From: Pannonibacter sp. XCT-53
GTDB taxonomy: Bacteria > Pseudomonadota > Alphaproteobacteria > Rhizobiales > Stappiaceae
NCBI RefSeq assembly: GCF_009915765.1
Contig: NZ_JAABLQ010000001.1
Coordinates: 1,612,001 to 1,676,000, forward strand
Length of the DNA stretch: 64,000 bases
Direction: 5' to 3'
Shown here: piece by piece, positions 34,548 through 41,990 of the stretch
Position numbering within the stretch: position 1 is the first letter of the stretch
Layout of the letters: every line of letters begins with the position of its first letter
Program-made: the position numbers and the translations under genes
The notes under the pieces: generated by a model
What the model was told of the DNA's origin: nothing
The model's database searches: none
The model's input: the letters and a program-made list of their open reading frames with translations, nothing else

Positions 34548-36641
34548 TCAGGCGCGGCCGAGCCCCAGCGCCTCGCGCACAGAATCCAGCCCGCGCTCGA
34601 AGGCGGCGCGGGTTGCGGGCTCCTGGAACATGTTGACCTGGTCCAGCCAGGCGCGCAGCTCGAGCGGCACGGGCTTGAGGCGGCCGCGCCCGAACTGCGT
34701 CTCGATGCGCTGCAGCAGGATGTCGCGGGTGGCGGCCGCATCCTCGGCAAAACCGGCCCGGTCGAGCGCGGCCAGCCGCGTGGCCAGGCCGTGAATGTTG
34801 TCCATCGGGCCGCGCCGGGCAAATTCGGCGGCCCGGTCGAAGTCGCCACTGGCGAAGAAGATGTTGGCGAGATAGCCGTAGACGATGCGCGGCGTCGTCG
34901 TCAGGCCGTCGAAGGCCTTCATGGCCATGTCGGTGGCCTTGCGCAGGTCGCCGATGTAGGCCAGCGCCTCGGCGGCCGAGATGACGTTCATCGGATCCAT
35001 GGGATTGAGGCTGAGTGCCTGCGAGAAGGCCCGGTGGGCATCGTCGGGCCGGGCGGCATGGATCATCGACCAGCCGAGCATGCGGTGGTTGATCACCTGC
35101 CAGGGGTCGAGCGCCACCGCCTTTTCCGCCAGCGTCATGGTCGCTTCCGTGTCGAGCAGGCCGCCGCCGACGGTGGGATAGAACAGGGCCTGCTTCATCT
35201 GGATGGAACAGCGGCCGGCGTAGATCTGGCTGTAGCTCGGATGCGACTGTTCGAGTTCGGCGAGGATCTGCAGCGCCTTCTGGTCGGCCGCGCGGTTGAA
35301 CTCCCACATCAGCGCCTCGGCCTGGCACCAGCGCGAGAAGGCCGTCCGGCCGGGGCGCATGCGCAGGCGGCCGATGACGTGACTGTGCACGCGGCTCACG
35401 GTCCGGAACACGGCCTCGACCCGGTCTGACGCCGATGTCGTCAGTTCGAGATCGATCACCTCGTTGAAGGCGATCTGCCCGCTGCTGCGGTTCTCGAGCT
35501 GGACGTAGATGCGGTTCAGCATGCGATCGCGGCGGAACCGCAGCAGGAAGCTGCCGAGTTCGCCGCCCTCGACCCGCATGGGCGCAGCCCCGTCCTCGCC
35601 AATCCAGTAGGCCGCCTCGTAAAGCTCGAAGCAGCGATAGGCCGACAGGCCCGCCACGATCTCGTCGCGCAGCGACAGGGCCAGATGGTCTGCCTCGCGC
35701 TCGAAGGACAGGCTCGCAATCGACAGCACGGGCAGCGAGATGTCCCGGCGCAGGCCGGCCAGATCCACCGTGGCACTCGCCATCCCGCCCCCGGTCGGCG
35801 CCGCGACAGGCGCCGGCGCGAGGACGGCCCCAGGGGCGGCTCCGGGAGCCGGTGCCCCTTGCGCCGTGCCGGCCGCTCCGACCGGCGGACGGCGTGCCGG
35901 ATCCCCCGCGCCCGCGTCCTCGATGAGCAGCAGCGTCGCCGGGTCCGGGTCCTGGTCGAGCAGGTTGCGCAATTCGCGCGCGCAGTCGCGGTACTGCTGC
36001 AGCGCGCGCTCCCTCCGGCCCTGGGCCAGATAGTGACGGATCAGCGTCTGGTGCGCGAACTCATGCGCCGGATCGAGACCGAGCAGGAAGCCGGCCAGCA
36101 CCTCGCGCTGGTTCACCGCCGCCGCACCGCCAAGGATCTGCAGGTCCTCGAGCGCGGACACCGTCTTCTCGATGACCGAGGCCCGGACGCGTTCCTGCTC
36201 GAGGGCCAGCCAGTCGGCAAAGGCAGGATCGAGCGTGTCGAAGCCATTGAGGAAATCGCCGCCCCAGAGCGCCTTGAGACGGGTGCTGTCGAGCGGCCGG
36301 AAGCCGCCAAGCATCTGCTGGATCTCGTCGAGGTCGGTGGTCAGGACCTCGGCACAGAGGGTGATGGACGTCGGCGTCGTCTCGATCAGGCGCAGGCCGG
36401 CCAGTGCCTCCGTCTGGCGGACATGCGCGACCGCCTGGCGCAGCGACACGGCGGCCTTAGCCCGCTCGCCCTCGCTCCAGAGCAGGGCGGCAATGTCGGA
36501 CCGGGTTGCCGAGAGACCGGGGCGACGCAGCAGATAGGCCAGCAGGGCGAGGGCCTTGCGCGTCTTTAACGCCAGCGTTTCACCATCGGCCGTGGCGAGG
36601 CGCACGAGCCCGAGCGTCTGGAGGTGAAGTCGTTCGGCCAT
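34548..36641 (-). CDS. SARP-like transcriptional regulator (winged helix, BTAD, TPR)
   Basis: A 697-residue regulator. Residues 1-95 form an OmpR-like winged helix (LGLVRLATADGETLALKTRKALALLAYLLRRPGLSATRSDIAALLW). Residues about 100-240 form the bacterial transcriptional activation domain (EVLTTDLDEIQQMLGGF ... FLLGLDPAHEFAHQTLIRHYLAQGRRERALQQYRDCARELRNLLDQDP). A Pro/Ala-rich linker follows, then a beta-rich TolB/cyclase-associated region (PVLSIASLSFEREADHLALSLRDEIVAGLSAYRCFELYEAAYW) and C-terminal TPR-like repeats (SLNPMDPMNVISAAEALAYIGDLRKATDMAMKAF). SARP proteins switch on natural-product clusters, so it may control the YcaO locus. It is divergent from the small gene at 36864. Confidence 0.88.
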   Translation of the reverse strand: MAERLHLQTLGLVRLATADGETLALKTRKALALLAYLLRRPGLSATRSDIAALLWSEGERAKAAVSLRQAVAHVRQTEALAGLRLIETTPTSITLCAEVLTTDLDEIQQMLGGFRPLDSTRLKALWGGDFLNGFDTLDPAFADWLALEQERVRASVIEKTVSALEDLQILGGAAAVNQREVLAGFLLGLDPAHEFAHQTLIRHYLAQGRRERALQQYRDCARELRNLLDQDPDPATLLLIEDAGAGDPARRPPVGAAGTAQGAPAPGAAPGAVLAPAPVAAPTGGGMASATVDLAGLRRDISLPVLSIASLSFEREADHLALSLRDEIVAGLSAYRCFELYEAAYWIGEDGAAPMRVEGGELGSFLLRFRRDRMLNRIYVQLENRSSGQIAFNEVIDLELTTSASDRVEAVFRTVSRVHSHVIGRLRMRPGRTAFSRWCQAEALMWEFNRAADQKALQILAELEQSHPSYSQIYAGRCSIQMKQALFYPTVGGGLLDTEATMTLAEKAVALDPWQVINHRMLGWSMIHAARPDDAHRAFSQALSLNPMDPMNVISAAEALAYIGDLRKATDMAMKAFDGLTTTPRIVYGYLANIFFASGDFDRAAEFARRGPMDNIHGLATRLAALDRAGFAEDAAATRDILLQRIETQFGRGRLKPVPLELRAWLDQVNMFQEPATRAAFERGLDSVREALGLGRA

Positions 36642-36724
36642 ATCTATCCGTGGGTTGCACCTCGAGCCTACTGCAATTCAAGCTCGCGCGCGGCCTTTTT
36701 CCTCGCAGGCCGGGGCGCTTGACT

Positions 36725-36764
36725 CGACGTGGCGACGTGACACCGTATCACGCAAGTTTCACGC
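36725..36764 (+). promoter_or_regulatory. Direct repeats between the SARP-like gene and the small gene at 36864
   Basis: Two CGACGTG heptamers (36725-36731 and 36733-36739) are followed by two TCACGC hexamers at 36748 and 36759, that is, 11 bp apart. Tandem short repeats with 11-bp phasing are the known SARP operator layout. This is the likely control region of the divergent pair; binding is inferred. Confidence 0.4.
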
Positions 36765-36863
36765 TGCGAACGGAAGATCGCGCCGCAGGATGCAGATGGC
36801 TCGGCCCGGCAGGGGCGCGCCGGCAGGTCCAGTTAGGCCATTTAGTAGAACGGTAGGATCAAG

Positions 36864-37133
36864 ATGTCCAAAGCTGCCGAAGTGACCCAGACCCTGAGCC
36901 ATGACGCAATCGCGGGCCAGGACACCGAACTCGCCACCGAGCTTGCAAGCGAATCCCTCAAGCGCATGATCTATTTCACCCGTCGTGAGGCCGAAAAGGA
37001 CGGCCGGACCTTCTGCGCCTATCTGCTCAGCCTTGCGATGAAGGCGCTCGACGAGGAAACCGACGAGATCAACGCGGCCGTGAAGTCGAAGTTCGCGCCG
37101 GTGGATCGCACCCAGGACCTCGCCTCCAACTGA
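36864..37133 (+). CDS. Small protein (89 aa), unknown
   Basis: I do not recognise it. It reads MSKAAEVTQTLSHDAIAGQD and is highly charged and helical (ELATELASESLKRMIYFTRREAEKDGRTFCAYLLSLAMKALDEETDEINAAVKSKF), with a single Cys at residue 51 and no signal peptide. TAGGATC precedes the ATG at about 6 nt. It is divergent from the SARP-like regulator and shares a 222-bp control region containing SARP-type direct repeats, so it is the most likely direct target of that regulator. It has the same length as the gene at 33596 but no evident similarity. Confidence 0.7.
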   Translation: MSKAAEVTQTLSHDAIAGQDTELATELASESLKRMIYFTRREAEKDGRTFCAYLLSLAMKALDEETDEINAAVKSKFAPVDRTQDLASN

Positions 37134-37238
37134 GACAGGGCGCAAGGGCCCGGATTTCCAGCATCGGCGATCCTTGCCGCCGGGATAGATCTTGTTGGCA
37201 TGGTCTGGCCGGATTCCTCTGGCCTGAATGCTCTGGCC

Positions 37239-37294
37239 GGCGATTTCAAGCAGGCGATTTCAGGCAGGTGATTTCAGGCAGGTGATTTCAGGCC
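37239..37294 (+). repeat. 14-bp tandem repeats
   Basis: Four units: GGCGATTTCAAGCA, GGCGATTTCAGGCA, GGTGATTTCAGGCA, GGTGATTTCAGGCC. Starts 106 nt after the stop of the small gene at 36864. Confidence 0.88.
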
Positions 37295-37807
37295 GGCGCG
37301 CTGACGCCGGCTTGCTCGCCCTGTGCCCCCTGACGCGGTGTGTCCGGGTCCGTCCTTGCCGCAGGTCATTTTGCGGGCCCGCATGCCGGGGCAATCGTTC
37401 TGGCCCGTCGCTCTGTTCCGTTGCTCTGGCCCGCTTTTCTGATGCGGTTGCCTGAACCGGGTATCGCCCGATCCCGATGTCCCCTGCCCTTTTCAGGACT
37501 GGCCGGGCTGTCACAGGGCCCCAAGTCACGACTGGTGCTGACCGCTTCCAGCCGGATCATTCCCGCTCCCTGTCCCGGCGTCGATCCGGTCCCGGCCTCG
37601 ATCTGGCGCTGCTCCGCTCCGCAGGATGACGGCGGCGCGGTCGAGCCGGTTTCGGCCGTTCCGGCGAGGAGCGGGACGCAGCGGATCGCGGGATTTGTTT
37701 CTGAAGATGTCTCGAAACTCGCGCACCTGAGCGCCGCCGGAGCAAGGGACAATCGCCGTCCGCGCGGGTGACGGCACAAGTCTCGGGGCGTCGCTGTCCT
37801 CACGCCG

Positions 37808-37836
37808 GCGCCAGGGCCAGGGCCAGGGTCAGGGTC
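37808..37836 (+). repeat. 6-bp tandem repeats
   Basis: CCAGGG repeated about three times, then TCAGGG and TCAGG, in the gene-poor region. Confidence 0.7.
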
Positions 37837-38289
37837 AGGCGCCCATGTCGCGCGGAGCCGAATCAGCGGGCTGCGCGCCTGTGCGCTCCGTTGATCGCCC
37901 AGCCCGCACCGACCGGCTCCGACGACCATGCCTCTTCGAGCGTTTGAGGCCGGGACCAAGCTGAGATCCCGGTTTAACTGTGGATATCATCCGGCTGATT
38001 TTTCAACAGCCATCCATGATTTCACGCCAAGCTGCTGCAGAGGGTGCGTCCTGCCCTTCGCAGGGCCCTTGCCGCCACTGCCTGTTCGTCTCCCCGTCGC
38101 CGGACCAGAGAGGGGCGCCGGCGCTGGCAGGGTCGCTGGCATGGCCGGGGCGCCGCGGCCCGCTCGCCGGCCGAAGATCACCCGGCAGCATGGACCGCAG
38201 CCGGGCGCGGACGACACTCCGGACAAGCACGGGTGTCCCCGGCACGGGCCGGGCGACTGTTTCTGATTATTTCCACTTGGAACAGGTAT

Positions 38290-38366
38290 TGGCGACCCCG
38301 GCAGGATTCGAACCTGCGACCATTCGCTTAGAAGGCGAGTGCTCTATCCAGCTGAGCTACGGGGCC
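38290..38366 (-). tRNA. tRNA-Arg (anticodon TCT)
   Basis: On the minus strand it begins GGCCCCGTAGCTCAG and ends CGGGGTCGCCA. The acceptor stem GGCCCCG/CGGGGTC pairs with one G-U; the D arm is GCTC/GAGC, the anticodon loop is CTTCTAA within CTCGC/GCGAA, and the T arm is GCAGG-TTCGAAT-CCTGC. The 3' CCA is encoded. TCT reads AGA/AGG codons. Confidence 0.96.
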
Positions 38367-38422
38367 TGACCGGCCATCGGCCGGTGGATAGGGCTGGCAG
38401 GGAGGGCCAGCCCGGCAGGCGA

Positions 38423-38728
38423 TCAGTGCGTCCAGGGCGCGGAACGGTCGAAGCGGAAGTTGTCCGAATAGGACGCGCCGCGAATGACACGCTCCTTCGG
38501 CTGCTCGACCCGATGCGGAATGCCCTCACGCGTCGCGTAGGCGACGGCCTCTTCGGCACTGTCGAAATACAACCGGATCTGCTGCTTCATGTCGGAAGAC
38601 GAGGTGTAACCCATCAGCGGTTCGACAGAACGCGCCACTTCGGGCTCGAATTCCAGCACCCAGCGTTCAGTCTTTGCCTTGCCGGACTGCATGGCCGTCT
38701 TGGCCGGTCGATAGATGCGCGCAACCAT
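38423..38728 (-). CDS. Complex I accessory subunit, NDUFS4-like (ETC complex I subunit)
   Basis: A 101-residue protein homologous to the 18-kDa NDUFS4/AQDQ subunit of mitochondrial complex I: MVARIYRPAKTAMQSGKAKTERWVLEFEPEVAR, then PLMGYTSSSDMKQQIRLYFDSAEEAVAYATREGIPHRV and the end YSDNFRFDRSAPWTH. It is found only in alphaproteobacteria among bacteria and supports assembly or stability of NADH dehydrogenase. It lies between the Arg and Pro tRNA genes, as in many Hyphomicrobiales, although here extra genes separate it from tRNA-Pro. Confidence 0.94.
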   Translation of the reverse strand: MVARIYRPAKTAMQSGKAKTERWVLEFEPEVARSVEPLMGYTSSSDMKQQIRLYFDSAEEAVAYATREGIPHRVEQPKERVIRGASYSDNFRFDRSAPWTH

Positions 38729-39173
38729 GTGGCGTGTCCCGATGTTGCCTGGATCATCCGGTCAGGTCGTCGCGGGCATGACGAGGCATTGCCCGTGCGG
38801 ACCTCCAGAACTCGCCCCGTTTTCCGCGTGTTCGGGCCGGTTGTCAACCGCCTGAGCGGCGACCGCACAGGCAAGCCCCCTCGCCCCGTCGCCGGTCGCC
38901 CGCCTGGCGCAGGCGCGGGTGTCGCGGCCCTCCGCCCGGCCGCAAGCTTCGCCGCGCGGGGCACCGGCGGCCGTGTCCAAGGCCCGGGCGCCGGCGCCCT
39001 TCGGCAAGATACAATCTCGCTTGCACCGCCGATTGCTTTCGCGCCGCCCCGCTTGGATTTATTGTGTTTCCATAAATTAATCGCCCGGACCGCTGTCCGG
39101 TCAGTGATCCCCGCCACTGGCCGGACAGCCAACCGGACATCCAGGACCTCGGCCCGAAATGATCCTGCCGCGC
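38729..39173. other. Intergenic region with an AT-rich island
   Basis: No gene seen. An AT-rich stretch about 39055-39085, inside very GC-rich DNA, is the probable promoter of the small gene at 39174. Confidence 0.4.
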
Positions 39174-39389
39174 ATGAGCCACTATGAGCACGAGCATGCC
39201 ACGCCGACGAACGCCCGGGCCCACCGACTGCGCCAGGCGGTCGATGCGCATGGGCTCGGCGACATGTGGGACATGATTCTCACGCTCGACTATCAGGTCG
39301 AGCACGTCGGCGACCTGATGCCGGATGCGCGCGATCAGTTTCTCGACATCATCGACCTGCTGCTGCGCGCCTTCACCACCCGCTCCTGA
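39174..39389 (+). CDS. Small hypothetical protein (71 aa)
   Basis: Unrecognised. It reads MSHYEHEHATPTNARAHRLR and then DAHGLGDMWDMILTLDYQVEHVGDLMPDARDQFLDIIDLLLRAF, an acidic helical protein without a signal peptide. The composition is protein-like and an AT-rich promoter-like island lies about 100 bp upstream. An ATG at 39159 would add five residues. The stop lies 128 bp before the next gene. Confidence 0.5.
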   Translation: MSHYEHEHATPTNARAHRLRQAVDAHGLGDMWDMILTLDYQVEHVGDLMPDARDQFLDIIDLLLRAFTTRS

Positions 39390-39517
39390 GCGGCGGCCTG
39401 AGGTGCGTACCGCTCGAAATCCGTTTCCTCAGGGCGCGAATTCCGGCATTCTGCGCCAGACAGGGAATGGCCAGACTGGTCTGACCTGCAAGACAGACCA
39501 GAGTTGCAATCGATTTC

Positions 39518-40027
39518 ATGCTGGCGCGCCCGACCTACATGTTTGCTGATCTTGGACTGGATGCAGTTGATCGGGGCCTTGCTGACCCGCGGCTGGCCCG
39601 GTTCCTTGAGGACATGCGCGCGGCCGACGGAATCGCCGACAGCCGGCTGCGTCGCCACCTGCCCTACCTCAGCCTGTGCTCGGATGCGGCCGGCCCCGAT
39701 GCGCCGCCGCCCATCTTCTACGTCGGCCATGCCTGTTCCCAGCGCCAGCTGTTCGGCGACGAGTGGACCCGCAGCCAGGACGCGGGCCTTAGGACCCCGG
39801 ACCCGGGGCTTGAAGCGGCTGCCGCCGACGGCTACCGCCTCGCCCTCGAGCGCGGGGCCTATTATGGCTACGCCCGGACCCGCATCGACCTCGACGGGCG
39901 CCTGGTCGATGTTGCCTTCGAGCGGCTGATCGTGGCCCTGAAGCCCCGTGCCGGCGCGACAAACCGCTTCTGCGCCTATTTCGGGCTCATCCAGGAGATC
40001 GACCGGCAAGGGTCCGGGCCAGCGTGA
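39518..40027 (+). CDS. Hypothetical protein, possibly PAS-like
   Basis: 169 residues, no signal peptide or membrane segment. The arrangement PPPIFYVGHACSQRQLFGDEW ... YRLALERGAYYGYARTRIDLDGRLVDVAFERLIVALKPRAGATNRFCAYFGLIQEID resembles the PAS_5 family of Hyphomicrobiales (a beta-fold that ends in ...PL......ILG), but the match is weak. The start may be ATG 39518 or ATG 39539. Its 3' end overlaps the convergent acetyltransferase-like gene by 41 bp. Confidence 0.6.
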   Translation: MLARPTYMFADLGLDAVDRGLADPRLARFLEDMRAADGIADSRLRRHLPYLSLCSDAAGPDAPPPIFYVGHACSQRQLFGDEWTRSQDAGLRTPDPGLEAAAADGYRLALERGAYYGYARTRIDLDGRLVDVAFERLIVALKPRAGATNRFCAYFGLIQEIDRQGSGPA

Positions 40028-40691
40028 CCAGATCGGTCCGGCTTGACCAGACCAGCCAGTCGTCGGGCCGGATATGGGCCGGTGCGCCAAGCCAGTGGGT
40101 GCCGCGCGGCGCGAAGCGACGGTAACCGACCCTGAGCCCGAAGCCCTTCAGTGCATTGGCCTCTGCCATCAGGCCATAGAGCCAGTCGGGCTGCCATTTC
40201 AGCAAGGCGACGAGGAAGCCGGTCTGCGTGAGCTTCTCCGCAAGGCCCCGGCCACGCAGATCCTTCCGCAGCCACAGATTGCCGTGATAGACGATCCGCC
40301 CCGTCAGGGCGAAGGCGTCGACCGCATGGGCCTCGCCGAGCCTCGCGGCGCCATTGGCAGGATCGACGAAGATCCGGCGTTGCTGTTGCTGCCAGAGAGC
40401 GGCCAGCGACCGGTCGCGCAGGGTCTCGATCTTGGCGGCCTGCAGCGAGGCGACCTGCCCGTCCGCATCGCGGGCGGCGATCCAGAAGCCCGTGTCGGCA
40501 TGCAGGTCAAAGAACTTCGGCGAGAAGTCTTCCATCAGGTAGCGGTCCTCGCTTGCCTCGGCGGCGGCTGCAAAGGCCGCAAAATCGGCGCTTTCGGCAA
40601 GGGTCAGCCCGGCGTCCGCAAGCGCATCGGCAAGGCGGCCGAGCGCGCAGGCCACGTCGAGGGTGGGAACATCGCTTCTTTCCAAAACCAT
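39987..40691 (-). CDS. GNAT-like protein of unknown substrate
   Basis: 234 residues. The region RIVYHGNLWLRKDLRGRGLAEKLTQTGFLVALLKWQPDWLYGLMAEANALKGFGLRVGYRRF contains an acetyl-CoA-binding-type motif (LRGRGLAEKL) and a following helix-strand pattern, pointing to a GNAT fold. The N-terminal half is unassigned. Start ATG 40691 (MVLERSDVPTLD); the frame upstream is Pro/Arg-rich and runs over 14-bp tandem repeats, so I exclude it. With the convergent gene at 39518 it is an extra insertion between NDUFS4-like and tRNA-Pro. Confidence 0.68.
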   Translation of the reverse strand: MVLERSDVPTLDVACALGRLADALADAGLTLAESADFAAFAAAAEASEDRYLMEDFSPKFFDLHADTGFWIAARDADGQVASLQAAKIETLRDRSLAALWQQQQRRIFVDPANGAARLGEAHAVDAFALTGRIVYHGNLWLRKDLRGRGLAEKLTQTGFLVALLKWQPDWLYGLMAEANALKGFGLRVGYRRFAPRGTHWLGAPAHIRPDDWLVWSSRTDLVTLARTLAGRSPG

Positions 40692-40825
40692 GAATGCCTC
40701 CAGTCTGTTAGCCCGGGCGTTGCCCGGGCGGACCGACTGTGGAACAGGTGGTGGCGCGCTGGAAAGCAAAACGGCTGCGCCGAAGGACGCGCGCAGGCTC
40801 TGTCCGGCAGATCCGGATGGCTCTC

Positions 40826-40895
40826 CGGGGATGGTCCCTCGGGGATGGTCCCTCGGGGATGGTCGTTCGCGAATGGTCGTCCGGGGATGGTCCGC
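40826..40895 (-). repeat. 14-bp tandem repeats upstream of the GNAT-like gene
   Basis: Five plus-strand units: CGGGGATGGTCCCT twice, CGGGGATGGTCGTT, CGCGAATGGTCGTC and CGGGGATGGTCCGC. Confidence 0.88.
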
Positions 40896-40913
40896 TGGCG
40901 GAGCGGGCCGCAC

Positions 40914-40940
40914 CTCTGCTTTGGGAGCAGATGCGCTGAT
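40914..40940 (-). repeat. tRNA-Pro fragment with inverted anticodon loop
   Basis: The stretch CTCTGCT-TTGGGA-GCAGATGCGCT repeats the anticodon-arm region of the adjacent tRNA-Pro (CTCTGCT-CCCAAA-GCAGATGCGCT on the plus strand). The stem and the 3' flank are identical, and the 6-nt loop is reverse-complemented. It lies about 12 nt beyond the 3' end of the tRNA. Confidence 0.75.
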
Positions 40941-40951
40941 GAGCGGAAGAA

Positions 40952-41028
40952 TGGTCGGGGCAGCAAGATTCGAACTTGCGACCCTCTGCTCCCAAAGCAG
41001 ATGCGCTACCAGGCTGCGCTATACCCCG
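40952..41028 (-). tRNA. tRNA-Pro (anticodon TGG)
   Basis: On the minus strand it begins CGGGGTATAGCGCAG and ends TGCCCCGACCA, with encoded CCA. The acceptor stem CGGGGTA/TGCCCCG includes one U-G pair; the anticodon stem is TCTGC/GCAGA with loop TTTGGGA, and the T arm is GCAAG-TTCGAAT-CTTGC. Confidence 0.96.
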
Positions 41029-41095
41029 ACGACTGGTTGCGGGCGCTTGGCCCGGCCGGTTTGTCGATACATCTATTGGCTTTGCCGTGCAAGTC

Positions 41096-41647
41096 TCAGC
41101 GGGCGGCGATGCTGGGCGATGTCACTGTCTGGCCGGGACGGATGCCCAGACGGCTGCTGGTGCCGGCAACAACCTCGAGCACGAAGCGCGCTGCCCCGCC
41201 GGAGGGGATGATCCGTTCGGACAAGGGCTCGGTCGAGGGCGCGATCGAGACGATCTGGCCTGCGGCGCTGATGAAGATGATGTCGAGGGAGATGTAGGTG
41301 TTGCGCATCCAGAAATAGCGCTCGCCCTCATCCTCGAAGATGAACAGCATGCCGGCGTCGGCCGCCAGCTCCCGGCGGTTCATCAGGCCGGTCGCCCGGT
41401 CTTCCTCGGTCGCGGCGACCTCGGCGCGGAAGGCGACCGCTCCGGCGTCTGTCGCGATCGTGACGGTCTCGACAGGCAGCCCCTCGGCACGCGCAACCCG
41501 GCTGACAAGGACGCCGAAGAGCACGATCGCCACAAGGATGACGGCGCGGGCGGCTATTCCTGCCGACTCACGCCAGGAAGCCGCCGGAGCCTGACGGCTT
41601 CGGACGGTCAGGGCGCGGGTCGGCGCCGTGAAGCGGGTGATACGCAT
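41096..41647 (-). CDS. DUF192 family membrane-anchored protein
   Basis: 183 residues with a basic N-terminus and one membrane segment (ARAVILVAIVLFGVLVSRVARA, about 33-54), then a DUF192 domain: EVAATEEDRATGLMNRRELAADAGMLFIFEDEGERYFWMRNTYISLDIIFISAAGQIVSIAPSTEPLSERIIPSGGAARFVLEVVAGTSSRLGIRPGQTV. The fold is a small beta-barrel of unknown biochemical function. It lies between the cold-shock gene and tRNA-Pro, a conserved neighbourhood in Hyphomicrobiales. Confidence 0.93.
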   Translation of the reverse strand: MRITRFTAPTRALTVRSRQAPAASWRESAGIAARAVILVAIVLFGVLVSRVARAEGLPVETVTIATDAGAVAFRAEVAATEEDRATGLMNRRELAADAGMLFIFEDEGERYFWMRNTYISLDIIFISAAGQIVSIAPSTEPLSERIIPSGGAARFVLEVVAGTSSRLGIRPGQTVTSPSIAAR

Positions 41648-41990
41648 GACTCAGTCCCCCTGGACAAACGCAAGATACAAGATCGGACTGCAGAAGCGTG
41701 ACGCCGACCTTCGGTCCGGTCGCCTTGGCGGTGCCGGAACGGGATGGGCAACACAGGCACGGCCCCTGCTGTCCTGCCCCGTGCCAGCCGGCGGGGCCGG
41801 CGCGGGACGCTGTCGTGAGACTCCTGAGCCGCCCTTCCCTCGCATCATCTCCCGGGCAGACCGCGGGACAGGGAAGCAAGACACGGGCAAGCCGGGGCCG
41901 TTGCCTGGCCGGACACGGCCAGACCTGAAGGTCCGGGCGCTGGCCCGGCCTCTTGTGATGATGGACGCGCGCCCGGCGCTGACCCGGCGG
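41648..41990. other. Intergenic region between the cold-shock and DUF192 genes
   Basis: GC-rich. No gene or convincing terminator seen; short inverted repeats near 41908-41922 (GGCCGG.../CGGCC) are the only structure. Confidence 0.4.

Larger units (their letters stand above)
37134..38289. other. 1.15-kb region without a convincing gene
   Basis: Several open frames exist on both strands, but all have skewed Arg/Pro/Ala composition and no good ribosome-binding site. Apart from two tandem-repeat arrays (37239-37294 and about 37808-37836) I see no structured feature. The length is unusual for this compact genome. Confidence 0.5.

Noticed and set aside
37340..37771. Frames on both strands in the gene-empty region
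   Set aside because: Neither strand gives protein-like composition or a start with a plausible ribosome-binding site.
40826..40895. Tandem arrays considered as CRISPR
   Set aside because: Units are 12-15 bp without unique spacers, there are no cas genes, and units differ between arrays.
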